64,000 nucleotides of DNA from Eggerthellaceae bacterium (GCA_015062605.1 SUUI01000004.1:41751-105750); one strand, 5' to 3'; counted from the stretch's first letter, positions 48,527 through 57,844 are shown. Notes: a model not told the origin generated them from the sequence alone. A program made the numbers and translations.

Positions 48527-51073
48527 TTATTTGACGATGTTGTCAATTTCCGGGGTCTTCTCGAAACTGAGGATCTGATCCTGAGGAATCGGGTCGACAA
48601 CCGGAGCGTCAGTCGGGCGCCACGTCTCCTGGTAGGTGAACTCGCACTGACGGCTTGCCTCGAGCGTGATGCCCGTGTCAGTCGGGAAGTTCGTATCGTC
48701 GTTGTCATAAACCTTCTTGATGTTGCAGATCATCGACTTGAAGGTGTTACCGAAACCAGACTTCGCATTGACACTCGTCGGCATGAGGTTGTTGATGTTC
48801 GACTTGAAAGCACCGAACAGGTTCGGCTCAGAAGCTTCCTGCTCTGGGAACCAGAACGCATGCACTGCGTGGACGACGCCTTCCTTGATGGTCGGGGTGA
48901 CCTTGGCCTTCTGACGGCACTTGCCGTACGGAGACCAAATCTCAACCCAGTCGCCCTCTTCGATACCGAGACGCGTAGCGTCGGCCGGGTTGATGTCGAC
49001 TTCGGGATACGGGCTGATCTGACGCAGCGACGGAACCTGCTTGTGCTCGGAATGGAAGAATTCCTGACGACGTGCACCGGTAGTGAGCACGAACGGATAC
49101 TCGGACTCCATCATCTTGGGCATGCTGACAGGACCGTAGGCCGGATCCTCGAAGTACGGCAACGCGTCTTCCTGGAAGTTCGCATATGCATACGAATAGA
49201 GCTCCAGACGACCGGTCATGGTCGGGAAGCCAGGATTGCCATCGGGACGCAGGCGGCCGGTCTTGTACTTGAAGTACTCTTCGTCGGACATCGTGACGAC
49301 GTTGTCGCGCAGAGTATCCCACGGCAGCCATGAACGGAATACATGGAAGTTGTTGTAGTCTTCATCGGTGTCGAAACGGTTCCAGAACTCGGGGAAGATC
49401 TTCTTGCCGACCATACGCATGATCTCGATATCGGACTTGCACTCGCCAACCTGGACGCACTTGTTCTCAGCACCATAGAAGGAGCTGTTGAGGCCATAGT
49501 GCGTAACGACCTGGCCGTCATGCTCAATCGTGGAAGAAACAGGCAGGAACACGTCGCAGCACGCCTGGATGACTGGGTTCATGAACAGATCGCATGCGAA
49601 GTTGAAGTCGAGCTCACGCAGGGCATTCCACCAACGCTGCGGCTCGCCGCCGATGCAGGAGATGGGGTTCGAGGAAACGAACTGAGCCATGTGAAGCTTG
49701 AAGGGCTTGCCGGTCTCGAGAGCCTTGAGCATCTCGTCAGGCTGGCAGGTCCACATAACGGAACCGACGCACGGATACTTATCGACGCCGATGCGCTTGT
49801 TGAACCAGGTATCCTCAGACATCATGCCATGCTTGAGAGCCAACTCGAGCGTGGAGTCAGTAGCATCGTCAACCTTCTCGTCAGCGGAAATGGAACCGCC
49901 GTCGCGAACGACGTTGCCCTGGTCGTCGCCCATGCCGAGCGTCGTGCCACCAGGAGCATCCAAGAAGCCGGTGATGCTCATAAGAGCAACGAGGCACATA
50001 CCGAGCTGAGCGCCGTTCGTGGACTCGTCAGTAGCGAGACCCCAAGCAACGCTGGACGGCTTGGCATTGCCGAACAGACGGGCAGCGCGCCAAATCTGCT
50101 CTTCATCGAGACCGCAGATCTCGGCAGCGCGAGAAGGCGGCATCTCAGAAACGCGCTGAACCAGCGCATCGTAACCGTAGGTCCATGCATCGATGAACTC
50201 ATGGTCGACCAAATCATCATGTGCAAGGACATAGATGAATGCCATGGCCAGGGCGGTGTCGGTGCCGGGACGCAGCTGCAGAACCTCTTCTGCACGCGTG
50301 CCGATCCAAGTCACGCGAGGATCGACGCAGATGATCTTGGTGCCGAAACGACGCATCATCTCGATGATCGCATGGCCATACAGACCGTCGGGGTTCGAGC
50401 GCAGCGGCTCCTTACCCCAGAGGAGAATGAGTTCGGGAGGCGTGAAGCGAGGATCGTCGTAACGCAGCGGGAACTTTGAAGCGTAGTCGATCTCAGGATA
50501 GCCGCCGCCCATCATGAACGCGGTGTTCGTCATGCGAGGACCGTAGCAAGACCAGCCAGGCTGGGCATACACGGAGTTCGGCGTACCGAAGACCAGGTTC
50601 GCCCACTGTGGATACCAGTTGTTGGCCTCGCGGCCGGTACCACCGAAGACGATGATGGTCTCAGGACCGAACTTCTCGCGAATCTCGATTGCTGCATTTG
50701 CGACGAGCGTGGTTGCCTCGTCCCAAGAGCACTCTTCCCACTTGTCAGCCTGACCGCGGAATTCCTTAGCACGCTTCATCGGGTGGATGATGCGGTCAGG
50801 ATGATAGATGTACTCCTTCAGAGCCAAGCAACGCGGGCACAGGGAGCCGCGCGTGATGGGATGTTCGGGATCGCCCTCGATCTTCGTGACAACGCCGTCC
50901 TTCACATGCACGCGAAGGCCGCATCCTACCGGATGGCATCCCGGAGGAGACCACGCACACGTCCTGAAGATGGTTTCATCGCCGTCTTGGGTCTTCCATG
51001 CGGTCGCATTAGTCGGCCCGGTTTTCGGCGTGGCAGCCAGTACGTCACTGGCAACCTTATTCATATCTATCAT
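48527..51073 (-). CDS. Molybdopterin-dependent enzyme, cytoplasmic (transhydroxylase/dehydroxylase-like)
   Basis: 848 residues from ATG 51073 (GAAAGGAGAGGGT). No Tat signal. The N-terminal Fe-S region is C39-x6-C46-x4-C51-x27-C79 (CAWSPPGCHPVGC), wider than the CxxCxxxC of formate dehydrogenases. Further blocks: YIYHPDRIIHPMKRA, WEECSWDEAT, ELILLWGKEPLRSNPDG, DPRVTWIGTRA, WGLATDESTNGAQ, and the MGD-binding C-terminal domain VDINPADATRLGIEEGDWVEIWSPYGKCRQKAKV. With a tiny ferredoxin partner and an SLC13 carrier it fits pyrogallol transhydroxylase, acetylene hydratase or catechol dehydroxylase relatives (family knowledge). True substrate unknown. Confidence 0.88.
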   Translation of the reverse strand: MIDMNKVASDVLAATPKTGPTNATAWKTQDGDETIFRTCAWSPPGCHPVGCGLRVHVKDGVVTKIEGDPEHPITRGSLCPRCLALKEYIYHPDRIIHPMKRAKEFRGQADKWEECSWDEATTLVANAAIEIREKFGPETIIVFGGTGREANNWYPQWANLVFGTPNSVYAQPGWSCYGPRMTNTAFMMGGGYPEIDYASKFPLRYDDPRFTPPELILLWGKEPLRSNPDGLYGHAIIEMMRRFGTKIICVDPRVTWIGTRAEEVLQLRPGTDTALAMAFIYVLAHDDLVDHEFIDAWTYGYDALVQRVSEMPPSRAAEICGLDEEQIWRAARLFGNAKPSSVAWGLATDESTNGAQLGMCLVALMSITGFLDAPGGTTLGMGDDQGNVVRDGGSISADEKVDDATDSTLELALKHGMMSEDTWFNKRIGVDKYPCVGSVMWTCQPDEMLKALETGKPFKLHMAQFVSSNPISCIGGEPQRWWNALRELDFNFACDLFMNPVIQACCDVFLPVSSTIEHDGQVVTHYGLNSSFYGAENKCVQVGECKSDIEIMRMVGKKIFPEFWNRFDTDEDYNNFHVFRSWLPWDTLRDNVVTMSDEEYFKYKTGRLRPDGNPGFPTMTGRLELYSYAYANFQEDALPYFEDPAYGPVSMPKMMESEYPFVLTTGARRQEFFHSEHKQVPSLRQISPYPEVDINPADATRLGIEEGDWVEIWSPYGKCRQKAKVTPTIKEGVVHAVHAFWFPEQEASEPNLFGAFKSNINNLMPTSVNAKSGFGNTFKSMICNIKKVYDNDDTNFPTDTGITLEASRQCEFTYQETWRPTDAPVVDPIPQDQILSFEKTPEIDNIVK

Positions 51074-51342
51074 ACCCTCTCCTTTCAATTCGTCTTATCT
51101 CGCATACTTCTTCTCCTAATAGCTTTTAGCTATTAATCCGATTCCCATTTTGTAGGAGGGCCTGAAAAATGAGAAGATACGGCGCGTTTGCAGGTGGGCA
51201 AAGAAAAATTGACGTTTGAAACCTTGTGTCAAACAATCTAAGACAGAAAGGGTTTACGGAATAGCTTAAGTAATCCGTTTTAGTAGGAGCATGTAAGCCA
51301 TCTCAAAAAATACGGCCTTTTGATTCATCTAGGTCGGTTGGC
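51074..51342. other. Leader region of the molybdopterin operon with an inverted repeat
   Basis: 269 bases between the 3-hydroxyacyl-CoA dehydrogenase stop and the molybdopterin gene. Contains ACGGA-N13-TCCGT (51256-51278), with matching inner TA positions, and GTTTGA-N9-TCAAAC around 51214-51234. Either could be a regulator site. No clean sigma-70 promoter on the minus strand was found. Confidence 0.4.
51256..51278. promoter_or_regulatory. Candidate operator upstream of the molybdopterin operon
   Basis: Partly symmetrical 23-base site ACGGAATA...TAATCCGT, arms of five bases plus two more symmetrical positions. It lies 183 bases upstream of the gene start. Confidence 0.35.
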
Positions 51343-52569
51343 TTATTCCCCAGGATGCATACGGGCGTATTCACGCTCGAGGATTTGCTTGGTCGCCTCT
51401 TTGCGCGTACACATGAACAACGGTCCACCATGATAGCGTCGCATGACCTTATTCGTGCACAGAGGACGACAGGAGATGCATGCAACATCGCTGACGGAGA
51501 AATCGCCTAGGTCCTCTTCGCTCATTTCGAACTGGCCGATTATGCCATCAGCGACAATCGTCTTTTGCATTGGCGTGCCAATCTGGTCGTGGCATGCTGG
51601 CTCATCGCACACATCTTCGCGATCCCACTCCTCGATGACCTTGGTCATCTGGACTACGCGATGGCTGCGCTTTTCAGCATATTCTTCGATATCGCCGTAC
51701 TTCAGAGCCCCCTCGCCCGCCTTGACACCCGTTTTTCCTTCGGCAACAAGCTTCTCGCCTAATGGTAACGTGTCAGTGTCGTTGCACAGCGTTTCCAGGA
51801 CGCCCTCATGCGCGACTGCCATAGTTGTCTTCAGGCCCACGAAATCCCAGAGCGCAAGTGGTCCTTCGAAGCCGAAGCGCAAGCCGTGGGTGTATTTGAT
51901 GGCATCCTCGGCATCTTGAGCGGTGACCCAGCCTTGGTCGATCATGTAGTACAACTCGCGATTGATGACCGTGGCCATGCGGTTCACGATGAAACCGGGC
52001 ACGAACGTGTTCAATACGGTTGGTTTGCGACCCACGGATTCTAATAGCTTACGCATGCGGGCAACCGTCGCATCGGATGTTTTCGGGCCCTTCACCACCT
52101 CAACGAGCTTCATGAGGTGCGGGGGATTGAACCAATGGGCGATGATGAGGCGTTCCATGTTCTCGACAGTGCCCTCGCATAACGTAAATACATCCATACC
52201 CGAGGTATTGGATGCCAAAATGCAATCGGCACGGCAATTTTCGCTGAGCATGCCATAGATTTCGCACTTGGCTTGCGGATCCTCGACGATGGTTTCGAAC
52301 ACCACGTCGACTTCTTGCGCAATATCGAGAATCCTGTCTGTGCGAATGGGACGCAGGTTCTTTTGCAATGTCTCCTCGTACGCATCGTCAGCTATGCCCT
52401 CGTTCTTCAGCAATGCCACAGCGTCAGCGATGCACTCCTGCGCCTTATCGAGAGACTCCTGATGACGACTCGACATGTAGGTGACATACCCGTGTGCAGC
52501 GAATACGTGCGCGATGCTATTGCCCATCGTGCCAGCGCCGACCACGAGAATCTTCGGCTTACCAGCCAT
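51343..52569 (-). CDS. 3-hydroxyacyl-CoA dehydrogenase with Cys-rich C-terminal extension
   Basis: 408 residues from ATG 52569 (or 52572; AAGGGG is just upstream). Residues 1-185 form the NAD domain (VVGAGTMGNSIAHVFAAHGY, VFETIVEDPQAKCEIYGML, SNTSGM, HWFNPPHLMKLVEVV), and 190-285 the dimer domain (PGFIVNRMATVINRE, GPLALWDFVGL), as in 3-hydroxybutyryl-CoA dehydrogenase. The last 110 residues are extra and hold seven Cys (CDEPACH, CISCRPLC, FMC), suggesting a metal or Fe-S site. Substrate may be an acyl-CoA from organic acid breakdown. It lies 66 bases downstream of a LysR gene in the same direction. Confidence 0.85.
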   Translation of the reverse strand: MAGKPKILVVGAGTMGNSIAHVFAAHGYVTYMSSRHQESLDKAQECIADAVALLKNEGIADDAYEETLQKNLRPIRTDRILDIAQEVDVVFETIVEDPQAKCEIYGMLSENCRADCILASNTSGMDVFTLCEGTVENMERLIIAHWFNPPHLMKLVEVVKGPKTSDATVARMRKLLESVGRKPTVLNTFVPGFIVNRMATVINRELYYMIDQGWVTAQDAEDAIKYTHGLRFGFEGPLALWDFVGLKTTMAVAHEGVLETLCNDTDTLPLGEKLVAEGKTGVKAGEGALKYGDIEEYAEKRSHRVVQMTKVIEEWDREDVCDEPACHDQIGTPMQKTIVADGIIGQFEMSEEDLGDFSVSDVACISCRPLCTNKVMRRYHGGPLFMCTRKEATKQILEREYARMHPGE

Positions 52570-52635
52570 CATAAACCCCTTTTTTGCGCGAACCCATGTA
52601 ATCGATCGGTGCAAAGCCCATCCGAAGCGAAGCGC

Positions 52636-53562
52636 TTACTGACCATCCCCTGGCATCAAAAGCGAATTCATATCGAAGTTCTCCGCCTTGAAAGCCGCAC
52701 GTACCCCTTGCGCCAACTTCATAACTATGCTCGAGCTTTCCGCAGATAAACGGTAAAGGATATAGAAATGCCACTTGAGCTGGGAATCGGCTAACCGCAC
52801 GACAGTCGTGCCTGCAGGCGGATTGGTGGCGAACTTGGCAGACACGATGCCGCACATGCCGCCGCCATGCCTGCGCACCATGTGCACCATCGATCCAGTG
52901 GATGTGATGACGTTCACGTCACCGCGGTTGAAACCAAGCTGCTCAAACTGAGCGAATAGCGGCTCATACTGGAACGTAGGCATGGACTGGAGCAGAAGGC
53001 GCTGATCCGCCAAATCGGAAAGCGACACGAAATCCTCAGCAGCCAGAGGCGAGGACTCATCGGTGACAATAAAGGCAGGCGAATCCATGACCTGATACGA
53101 ACTACACCCTGGAAACTCACGCTTCATGCACGACACGATGGCGGCATCGACCGTTCCCGAGAGGACCGCTTGATAGCATCGCTCAGGATCCATCTCGACG
53201 AAACGCAGCTTATTGCCCCACTCCATGAAGTATTCGTCTACGACATGCGGGATGCCTGCGAACAGATTGGTGCTGATTGCCAGGTTCAGCGTGCGGTTCA
53301 AATCCCCTGCGTCAACGAACAGGTAACGCAGATTGTCGACGGAAGAGATTATCTCATCGACGTGTCGTGCCACGACCTTGCCTGCTGGCGTGAGAACCAC
53401 GCCGCTGCGTTTACGCTCAAACAACGAAACACCGAGTTCGGCTTCGAGCGTTTTCACGGAGTGCGCGATGTTCTGGCGGCTCGTGAAGCACTCGGTTGCA
53501 GCGCGCGCGTAGCTCGAGTACCGTGCAGCTGATTGCATATGCCGCAATTGCTTGATTTCCAC
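52636..53562 (-). CDS. LysR family transcriptional regulator
   Basis: 308 residues. N-terminal helix-turn-helix MEIKQLRHMQSAARYSSYARAATECFTSRQNIAHSVKTLEAELGVSLFERKRSGVVLTPAG, then the periplasmic-binding-like effector domain from about 90 to 300. The start codon is GTG at 53562, preceded by AGGAGGGGAGGGG. It reads toward the dehydrogenase gene, so it is co-oriented rather than divergent, which is less usual for LysR. It probably controls the downstream dehydrogenase and molybdopterin genes. Upstream AT-rich DNA holds a 17-base palindrome. Confidence 0.9.
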   Translation of the reverse strand: MEIKQLRHMQSAARYSSYARAATECFTSRQNIAHSVKTLEAELGVSLFERKRSGVVLTPAGKVVARHVDEIISSVDNLRYLFVDAGDLNRTLNLAISTNLFAGIPHVVDEYFMEWGNKLRFVEMDPERCYQAVLSGTVDAAIVSCMKREFPGCSSYQVMDSPAFIVTDESSPLAAEDFVSLSDLADQRLLLQSMPTFQYEPLFAQFEQLGFNRGDVNVITSTGSMVHMVRRHGGGMCGIVSAKFATNPPAGTTVVRLADSQLKWHFYILYRLSAESSSIVMKLAQGVRAAFKAENFDMNSLLMPGDGQ

Positions 53563-53663
53563 AGACCCCTCCCCTCCTGTTGAAATCGCTAACTAATTGA
53601 TTATTGTACTAACCTCATCTGACAAATGCATTATCCCCTAGGACAAATTAAATATTCGTGCTG

Positions 53664-53680
53664 ACAAAAATATTTTGTCC
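53664..53680. promoter_or_regulatory. 17-base palindrome upstream of the LysR gene
   Basis: GACAAAA-ATA-TTTTGTC, perfect. Two more GACAAAT words lie at 53620-53626 and 53643-53649. A likely binding site for LysR or another dimeric regulator, about 100 bases upstream of the LysR start. Confidence 0.45.
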
Positions 53681-53789
53681 AGTACTAGTTCACGCTAACA
53701 CCGGCAAGACGATTGCATACCCGCCCTCTATGATCCTGTTCCCTCTCCCCCGCGAGATGCCCTTGCTTAATGCATCAGTCAAGCCGAAA

Positions 53790-53812
53790 AAAGCGGCCGA
53801 GATGGCCGCTTT
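53790..53812 (-). terminator. Terminator of the dlt-like gene group
   Basis: Perfect stem AAAGCGGCC with loop GAGAT. On the minus strand it is followed by TTTTTTC, so it ends leftward transcripts coming from 53859 and above. Confidence 0.85.
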
Positions 53813-53858
53813 CACAATAGCATCGTTGTCGAACCGCACTCGTCGTAAGCGAGCCCGC

Positions 53859-54329
53859 TCACTCTTGCCAAGCACCTGTGAAGTGGATGAGGGTGTTGTC
53901 CTTCTTATCCATTATGATGCGATTGCCGTATTTTGACAGCTTGCGCTCCCCTCCAGGCGAAACGAGTTCCATGGTGACCAATGCGTCTTCGCTAAATCCG
54001 AGCCCGTTCAGCTCGGCGATGACGTCCTGCAAGGTCTTCTGCTCGACATCATCACTCCACGTGACAACGAGTACGGGATATGATTCTTCCGCTTCCCTTT
54101 TCCCGAAACGCACCCCTGCACTCCCGAAATCCCATTGCGGACCGCGCTTGAAGAATCCTGCCGACTCAGAATCGCGATCAAGTACGAATTTCAAGGGAAG
54201 ATCGAATGCTGCTTGGCGACGCAATGTGTCAATAATCTCGGAAAACGGAGCGTATTTGCGGAATTTCCGATCATAGTTGCTCGCCGCCCTCAAACCGGCA
54301 TCGGCGAACTTGCTTTCAAACGGTGACAT
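53859..54329 (-). CDS. Hypothetical protein of 156 residues
   Basis: Starts at ATG 54329 after GAGGGGGTTCTC. No signal peptide or membrane segment. Blocks such as PFSEIIDTLRRQAAFDLPLKFVLDRDSESAGFF and SYPVLVVTWSDDVEQKTLQDVIAELNGLGFSEDALV look like a small alpha/beta fold. I do not recognise a family. It is the last gene before a strong terminator and follows the small membrane protein at 54358 by 28 bases, both downstream of the dlt-like operon. Confidence 0.65.
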   Translation of the reverse strand: MSPFESKFADAGLRAASNYDRKFRKYAPFSEIIDTLRRQAAFDLPLKFVLDRDSESAGFFKRGPQWDFGSAGVRFGKREAEESYPVLVVTWSDDVEQKTLQDVIAELNGLGFSEDALVTMELVSPGGERKLSKYGNRIIMDKKDNTLIHFTGAWQE

Positions 54330-54357
54330 GAGAACCCCCTCGGTTATGCTCTTCTTG

Positions 54358-54600
54358 CTATTGGATTCCAAACAACCGGGAAGCATAGATGACGATGAAT
54401 GGTGCGGCGATGGCGGCAACGATGAAGATGACAGCGAAAATGACGAATGTGCGCCGATTCCCCTTATCCGTAACCACATCCTTAGTTGCTTTCGCTCCGG
54501 CTTTGGACGGTTTCTGATTGCTTTGAGGCGATTCCCAATCATCAGGACGACGTGCAGCCGCAGCCTGTGCGGGGGTCATTTTCTTCTTTTTCTTTGCCAT
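54358..54600 (-). CDS. Small basic single-span membrane protein
   Basis: 80 residues from ATG 54600 (CGGAGAGCTCT upstream). Lys-rich start MAKKKKKMTPAQAAAARRPDDWES, polar linker, then one membrane helix FVIFAVIFIVAAIAAPFIVIYASRLFG at the C-terminus. Function unknown. The layout (positive soluble head, C-terminal helix) suggests a tail-anchored membrane protein. It follows the MBOAT gene after 182 bases and precedes the 156-residue protein. Confidence 0.65.
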   Translation of the reverse strand: MAKKKKKMTPAQAAAARRPDDWESPQSNQKPSKAGAKATKDVVTDKGNRRTFVIFAVIFIVAAIAAPFIVIYASRLFGIQ

Positions 54601-54782
54601 AGAGCTCTCCGTTCTCATTCTTGCTTGATAACGATCGGCATCGCATTTCGCATGCGATGGTAACCCGCAAGGTCAAGCGCTTGCATCATACATGAGCACC
54701 ATGACGTTGGTAAAGTCGGTTCGGCGGATAACAACAAGGTTATTCATCTCGTATCTCGGCGGCGTGCTTTCACGCCACACTC

Positions 54783-56378
54783 TTAGAATTGAGCGTAGAT
54801 GGGTTCAAGCGGAGCTGCACCGAAGCCGTACGAACCGATGATGAGCATCGAGAAGATCAGCACGAGCAGCACGACCCAACGCACGGCAAGATTCTTCTCA
54901 CACAGCCATGCCGAGATGACCGTTCCACGCTCTTCGATGATACCGACCACCAGCAGAATCACAACTGCACCCGCAATTGCAACGAAATCGCCGACCGACA
55001 TGCCGATAGCAAGCACCGCCCCATTCGTGAACGACTCGAATGTGAAGCCGGCCACCATCTGACCGAACATCGCGAGACCGGCATCGAGCCCCTCTGCACG
55101 GAAGAACAACTCGCCGACGAAGATCACGATGAGCGTGCGGAAGATTTGCAGGCCCTTATACCAGCGGCTTTCGCGGCTGTAGTGCAGCTTTTCTGAGAGA
55201 GCCTGAGCAAGCGGCTCGATGAACCCGCCGAGCAAGATGATAACGAAGTAATACATGCCGAAGAAGATGTATTGCGAACCCGCGCCATGCCACAGACCAT
55301 TGGCGAACCATACGCAGAACAGCGTGATGGCACCCGCGACGAGCGGGCCGTAACGATTGCCAATCGTCTTGCGGGCAGCCTTCGTGAGGTTCTTCAACGG
55401 TTTCGAAAGTGAAATCGGATAGAAGATATAGTCGCGCAGCCATGTACCCAGCGTGATGTGCCAGCGCTTCCAGAATTCGGACGCGGTACGCGAGAAGAAG
55501 GGATGGTTGAAGTTCTCAGGCAGCTCGACACCGAAAATGCGTGCCGTACCGAGCGCCACGTCCATCGCACCCGAGAAGTCACAATACAACTGCAACGTGT
55601 ATGCGATGGCGACAAGCGCGATGATCCCGCCATCATACGACGCATAGTCAGCGAACACAGGTTTGACCAATAGGTTCAAGCGATCGGCCACGATGAGCTT
55701 TTTCGCGAGGCCCCACATGATGCGCACGGCACCACGATACAGGTTGTCCTTCTCGATATCACGTCCAGCCCAGAGGCTCTCGGCCGTCTGCGTATAGCGG
55801 CAGATGGGTCCTTCCATGATTTGTGGGAAGAAGCTTAAAAACAGTGCCAGCCGTGCAATGTTGCGATCCGCTTTCGCGGTGCCGCGGTATACGTCAAATA
55901 CATACGATGCCGCCATGAGCGAGTAGAACGAAATGCCGATGGGTGCACCGATTGTCGAGACAATCGGGTCTACCTGCACACCGAACAATGACAGCAAAGA
56001 TGCGCCTACCGTGCTGAAGAACGTGAGATATTTGAGCATGGCCAAAAGCGCGATGTTGATGCCAACGCCCACAGCAACCCAAATGCGCATCGTTCGAGCG
56101 TATTGCGCCTTCAGTTCCTTTCGACGCGATTTATCGGCCGCAATGAGCTCGTCGCGCTGCGCAAGCAGCTTATCAAGCTTGATGCCCACACCATAGATGG
56201 TAAGCGTCGATATGAGAATGAATACGATAAGCTTCCCGCTGATGAGCCAGAAGAACACGTAACTAGCTGCAAGCAGCACAACCCAGCGGAACCGCCGGGG
56301 AATGAGCGCATAGGCAACGATAACGACCGGTAAGAAGATCGCCAGGTAAGCTATCGAAAAGTACGAGTTCAAGCCCAC
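54783..56378 (-). CDS. MBOAT O-acyltransferase (DltB-like)
   Basis: 531 residues with about 11 membrane helices. MBOAT features: SYVFDVYRG, FFPQIMEGPICRY, a region WHITLGTWLRDYIFYPIS typical of DltB/AlgI, and the catalytic His in FANGLWHGAGSQYIFFG. DltB transfers D-alanyl from carrier DltC across the membrane toward teichoic acids; AlgI and others move acetyl groups. The start is GTG at 56378 with a weak ribosome binding site. Longer than DltB (about 400), closer to AlgI length. Last gene of the five-gene dlt-like operon. Confidence 0.88.
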   Translation of the reverse strand: MGLNSYFSIAYLAIFLPVVIVAYALIPRRFRWVVLLAASYVFFWLISGKLIVFILISTLTIYGVGIKLDKLLAQRDELIAADKSRRKELKAQYARTMRIWVAVGVGINIALLAMLKYLTFFSTVGASLLSLFGVQVDPIVSTIGAPIGISFYSLMAASYVFDVYRGTAKADRNIARLALFLSFFPQIMEGPICRYTQTAESLWAGRDIEKDNLYRGAVRIMWGLAKKLIVADRLNLLVKPVFADYASYDGGIIALVAIAYTLQLYCDFSGAMDVALGTARIFGVELPENFNHPFFSRTASEFWKRWHITLGTWLRDYIFYPISLSKPLKNLTKAARKTIGNRYGPLVAGAITLFCVWFANGLWHGAGSQYIFFGMYYFVIILLGGFIEPLAQALSEKLHYSRESRWYKGLQIFRTLIVIFVGELFFRAEGLDAGLAMFGQMVAGFTFESFTNGAVLAIGMSVGDFVAIAGAVVILLVVGIIEERGTVISAWLCEKNLAVRWVVLLVLIFSMLIIGSYGFGAAPLEPIYAQF

Positions 56379-56409
56379 TGCATGCCGCTTTCAGCCAAAC
56401 GATTAACGC

Positions 56410-56643
56410 TTAGTCGTCTTCCTCCATGAGGCGATTGACCAAATTCCAAATCGCCTGCGCAGAATTGAAATTCGGCTCGATGATCTCGACGGCCGGAATC
56501 GTGATATCGAAGGCGTCCTCAAGCTCTGCAACCAGTGCAAGGATCGTCAACGAATCGAGCACACGCTTTGAAACGAGTTCCTCATTCGTCTCATAATCAA
56601 CACCCGGCTTGAGTTCTTCTAAGATCTCGATGACTTCGTCCAT
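56410..56643 (-). CDS. Acyl/aminoacyl carrier protein (DltC-like)
   Basis: 77 residues. The 4'-phosphopantetheine attachment Ser is S31 in LVSKRVLDSLTILALVAELEDAFDITIP, with LDSLT in the place of the DSL motif. Length and acidic character match DltC and stand-alone carrier proteins. It would carry the activated amino acid from the ligase at 59025 to the MBOAT protein. Ribosome binding site GAAAGGAC before ATG 56643; 31 bases before the MBOAT start. Confidence 0.92.
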   Translation of the reverse strand: MDEVIEILEELKPGVDYETNEELVSKRVLDSLTILALVAELEDAFDITIPAVEIIEPNFNSAQAIWNLVNRLMEEDD

Positions 56644-56719
56644 GTTCTTGTCCTTTCTATACGTTCACGCGGCCGCAACCACGAATTCCCCTTGTTTCCT
56701 CATGCCTTAAACGCACTAC

Positions 56720-57835
56720 TTACCCGACATGCGCTCCTTCGGCATCGTATGCTTCAGGATGCGCTTTCAACTTATCCATGTAATCGTGATACTTCACAAG
56801 TGCTTCATCCCATGAAGCCCACTTCTCGTCTCCCCGATGATCGACAAGGTTGTACCTGGTAAGGTGCTTCGCCATACGCTGCGAGGTCTTCAACGCACCG
56901 CGCCAATTGAGGTGATTACCCTTATCGCGTGTGTCAGTCGACCAGTCGACAGGAGGCTTGTTCTCTCCCCCGTTCATATCGATGAAATCGATGCCGAACT
57001 CCTCGGCTAGCTGCACAGCACCGTTATGGCGCGCCATGTTCCAATTCACCGTAGATGGCACAGCGAGTATGACGAGCTTCACCCCCCGCTGGTCGCACAT
57101 GTTCTTGATGTCCTCAAGCAAGAAGCGGTTCACCTTGCTTATCTGGGCAACTTCATCTGTTGGCGCCATGTAATCAAGATTAGGGGCGGGCTCGGTACGC
57201 CCTTTTGCGTTGTAGCCTTTGTTAACAAGCGAATTGGTATACTCGATCGGTTTCGTGAAATCATCGAGTGTCAGAGAACTCCAACGATGGTGGTAGAGAA
57301 TGCCCGGAAAGGTCTGACGCAGGATTTCGCGCGCGAGATGCGCGAAATCGGAGGGATCGAAGAGCATGTCGCCTTCGATGAACACCACCTGAGGATGCTG
57401 CTTCTCGAATGTCTGCGCCAACAGGTAATGGACGAATGTAAGCTTCTCGCCATTCGCTGCGCACACGTACGAGGCGAATCCGCTTTCCTCCCAGATGTCC
57501 ATCGGAGAGATGGCAGTCGCAACGACGGAATTCCCCACGAAGAGAGCATCGATGGTATCTTCGGGCTCCGCGAGCACGCTATAGGTACGTACGTCCATCA
57601 TGCCCGCTTCCTCGGTGTTGTTCTTGGGATGGAGCACGTAACTTACGCCTGCGAGCAAAACGCACAGAATCGCGCAGAACGCCACGCAAAGCCCAGCGTA
57701 TTTCAGGAAAGCCATCCCGCGCGAATGCTTCACGGGTGCCTCATAAGAAACGCTTGCGTCATCGGATGCAACAGGTGCGCCAAGTTCTGCTTCGTTTAGG
57801 TTGATATCTTGTGGCGTATCGGTCATGATCCCCAT
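56720..57835 (-). CDS. DltD-like SGNH-type extracellular protein
   Basis: 371 residues. Cytoplasmic head of about 44 residues, one signal-anchor helix (45-66), then an extracellular domain. SGNH pattern: GNSVVAT with S103 as candidate nucleophile, and DKGNHLNWRGA with the Asp and His of the catalytic pair. Overall order (GNS early, D...H late) matches DltD, which completes D-alanyl transfer to teichoic acid. Start at ATG 57835 or 57826; upstream stop of the decarboxylase gene is nine bases away. Acidic region after position 290. Confidence 0.82.
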   Translation of the reverse strand: MGIMTDTPQDINLNEAELGAPVASDDASVSYEAPVKHSRGMAFLKYAGLCVAFCAILCVLLAGVSYVLHPKNNTEEAGMMDVRTYSVLAEPEDTIDALFVGNSVVATAISPMDIWEESGFASYVCAANGEKLTFVHYLLAQTFEKQHPQVVFIEGDMLFDPSDFAHLAREILRQTFPGILYHHRWSSLTLDDFTKPIEYTNSLVNKGYNAKGRTEPAPNLDYMAPTDEVAQISKVNRFLLEDIKNMCDQRGVKLVILAVPSTVNWNMARHNGAVQLAEEFGIDFIDMNGGENKPPVDWSTDTRDKGNHLNWRGALKTSQRMAKHLTRYNLVDHRGDEKWASWDEALVKYHDYMDKLKAHPEAYDAEGAHVG

Positions 57836-57844
57836 TCGAATGTA

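Noticed and set aside
48122..49333. Rightward open frame of 403 codons across the ferredoxin and molybdopterin genes
   Set aside because: It crosses two well-supported leftward genes and the gap between them, and its product is Arg/Leu-rich without motifs.
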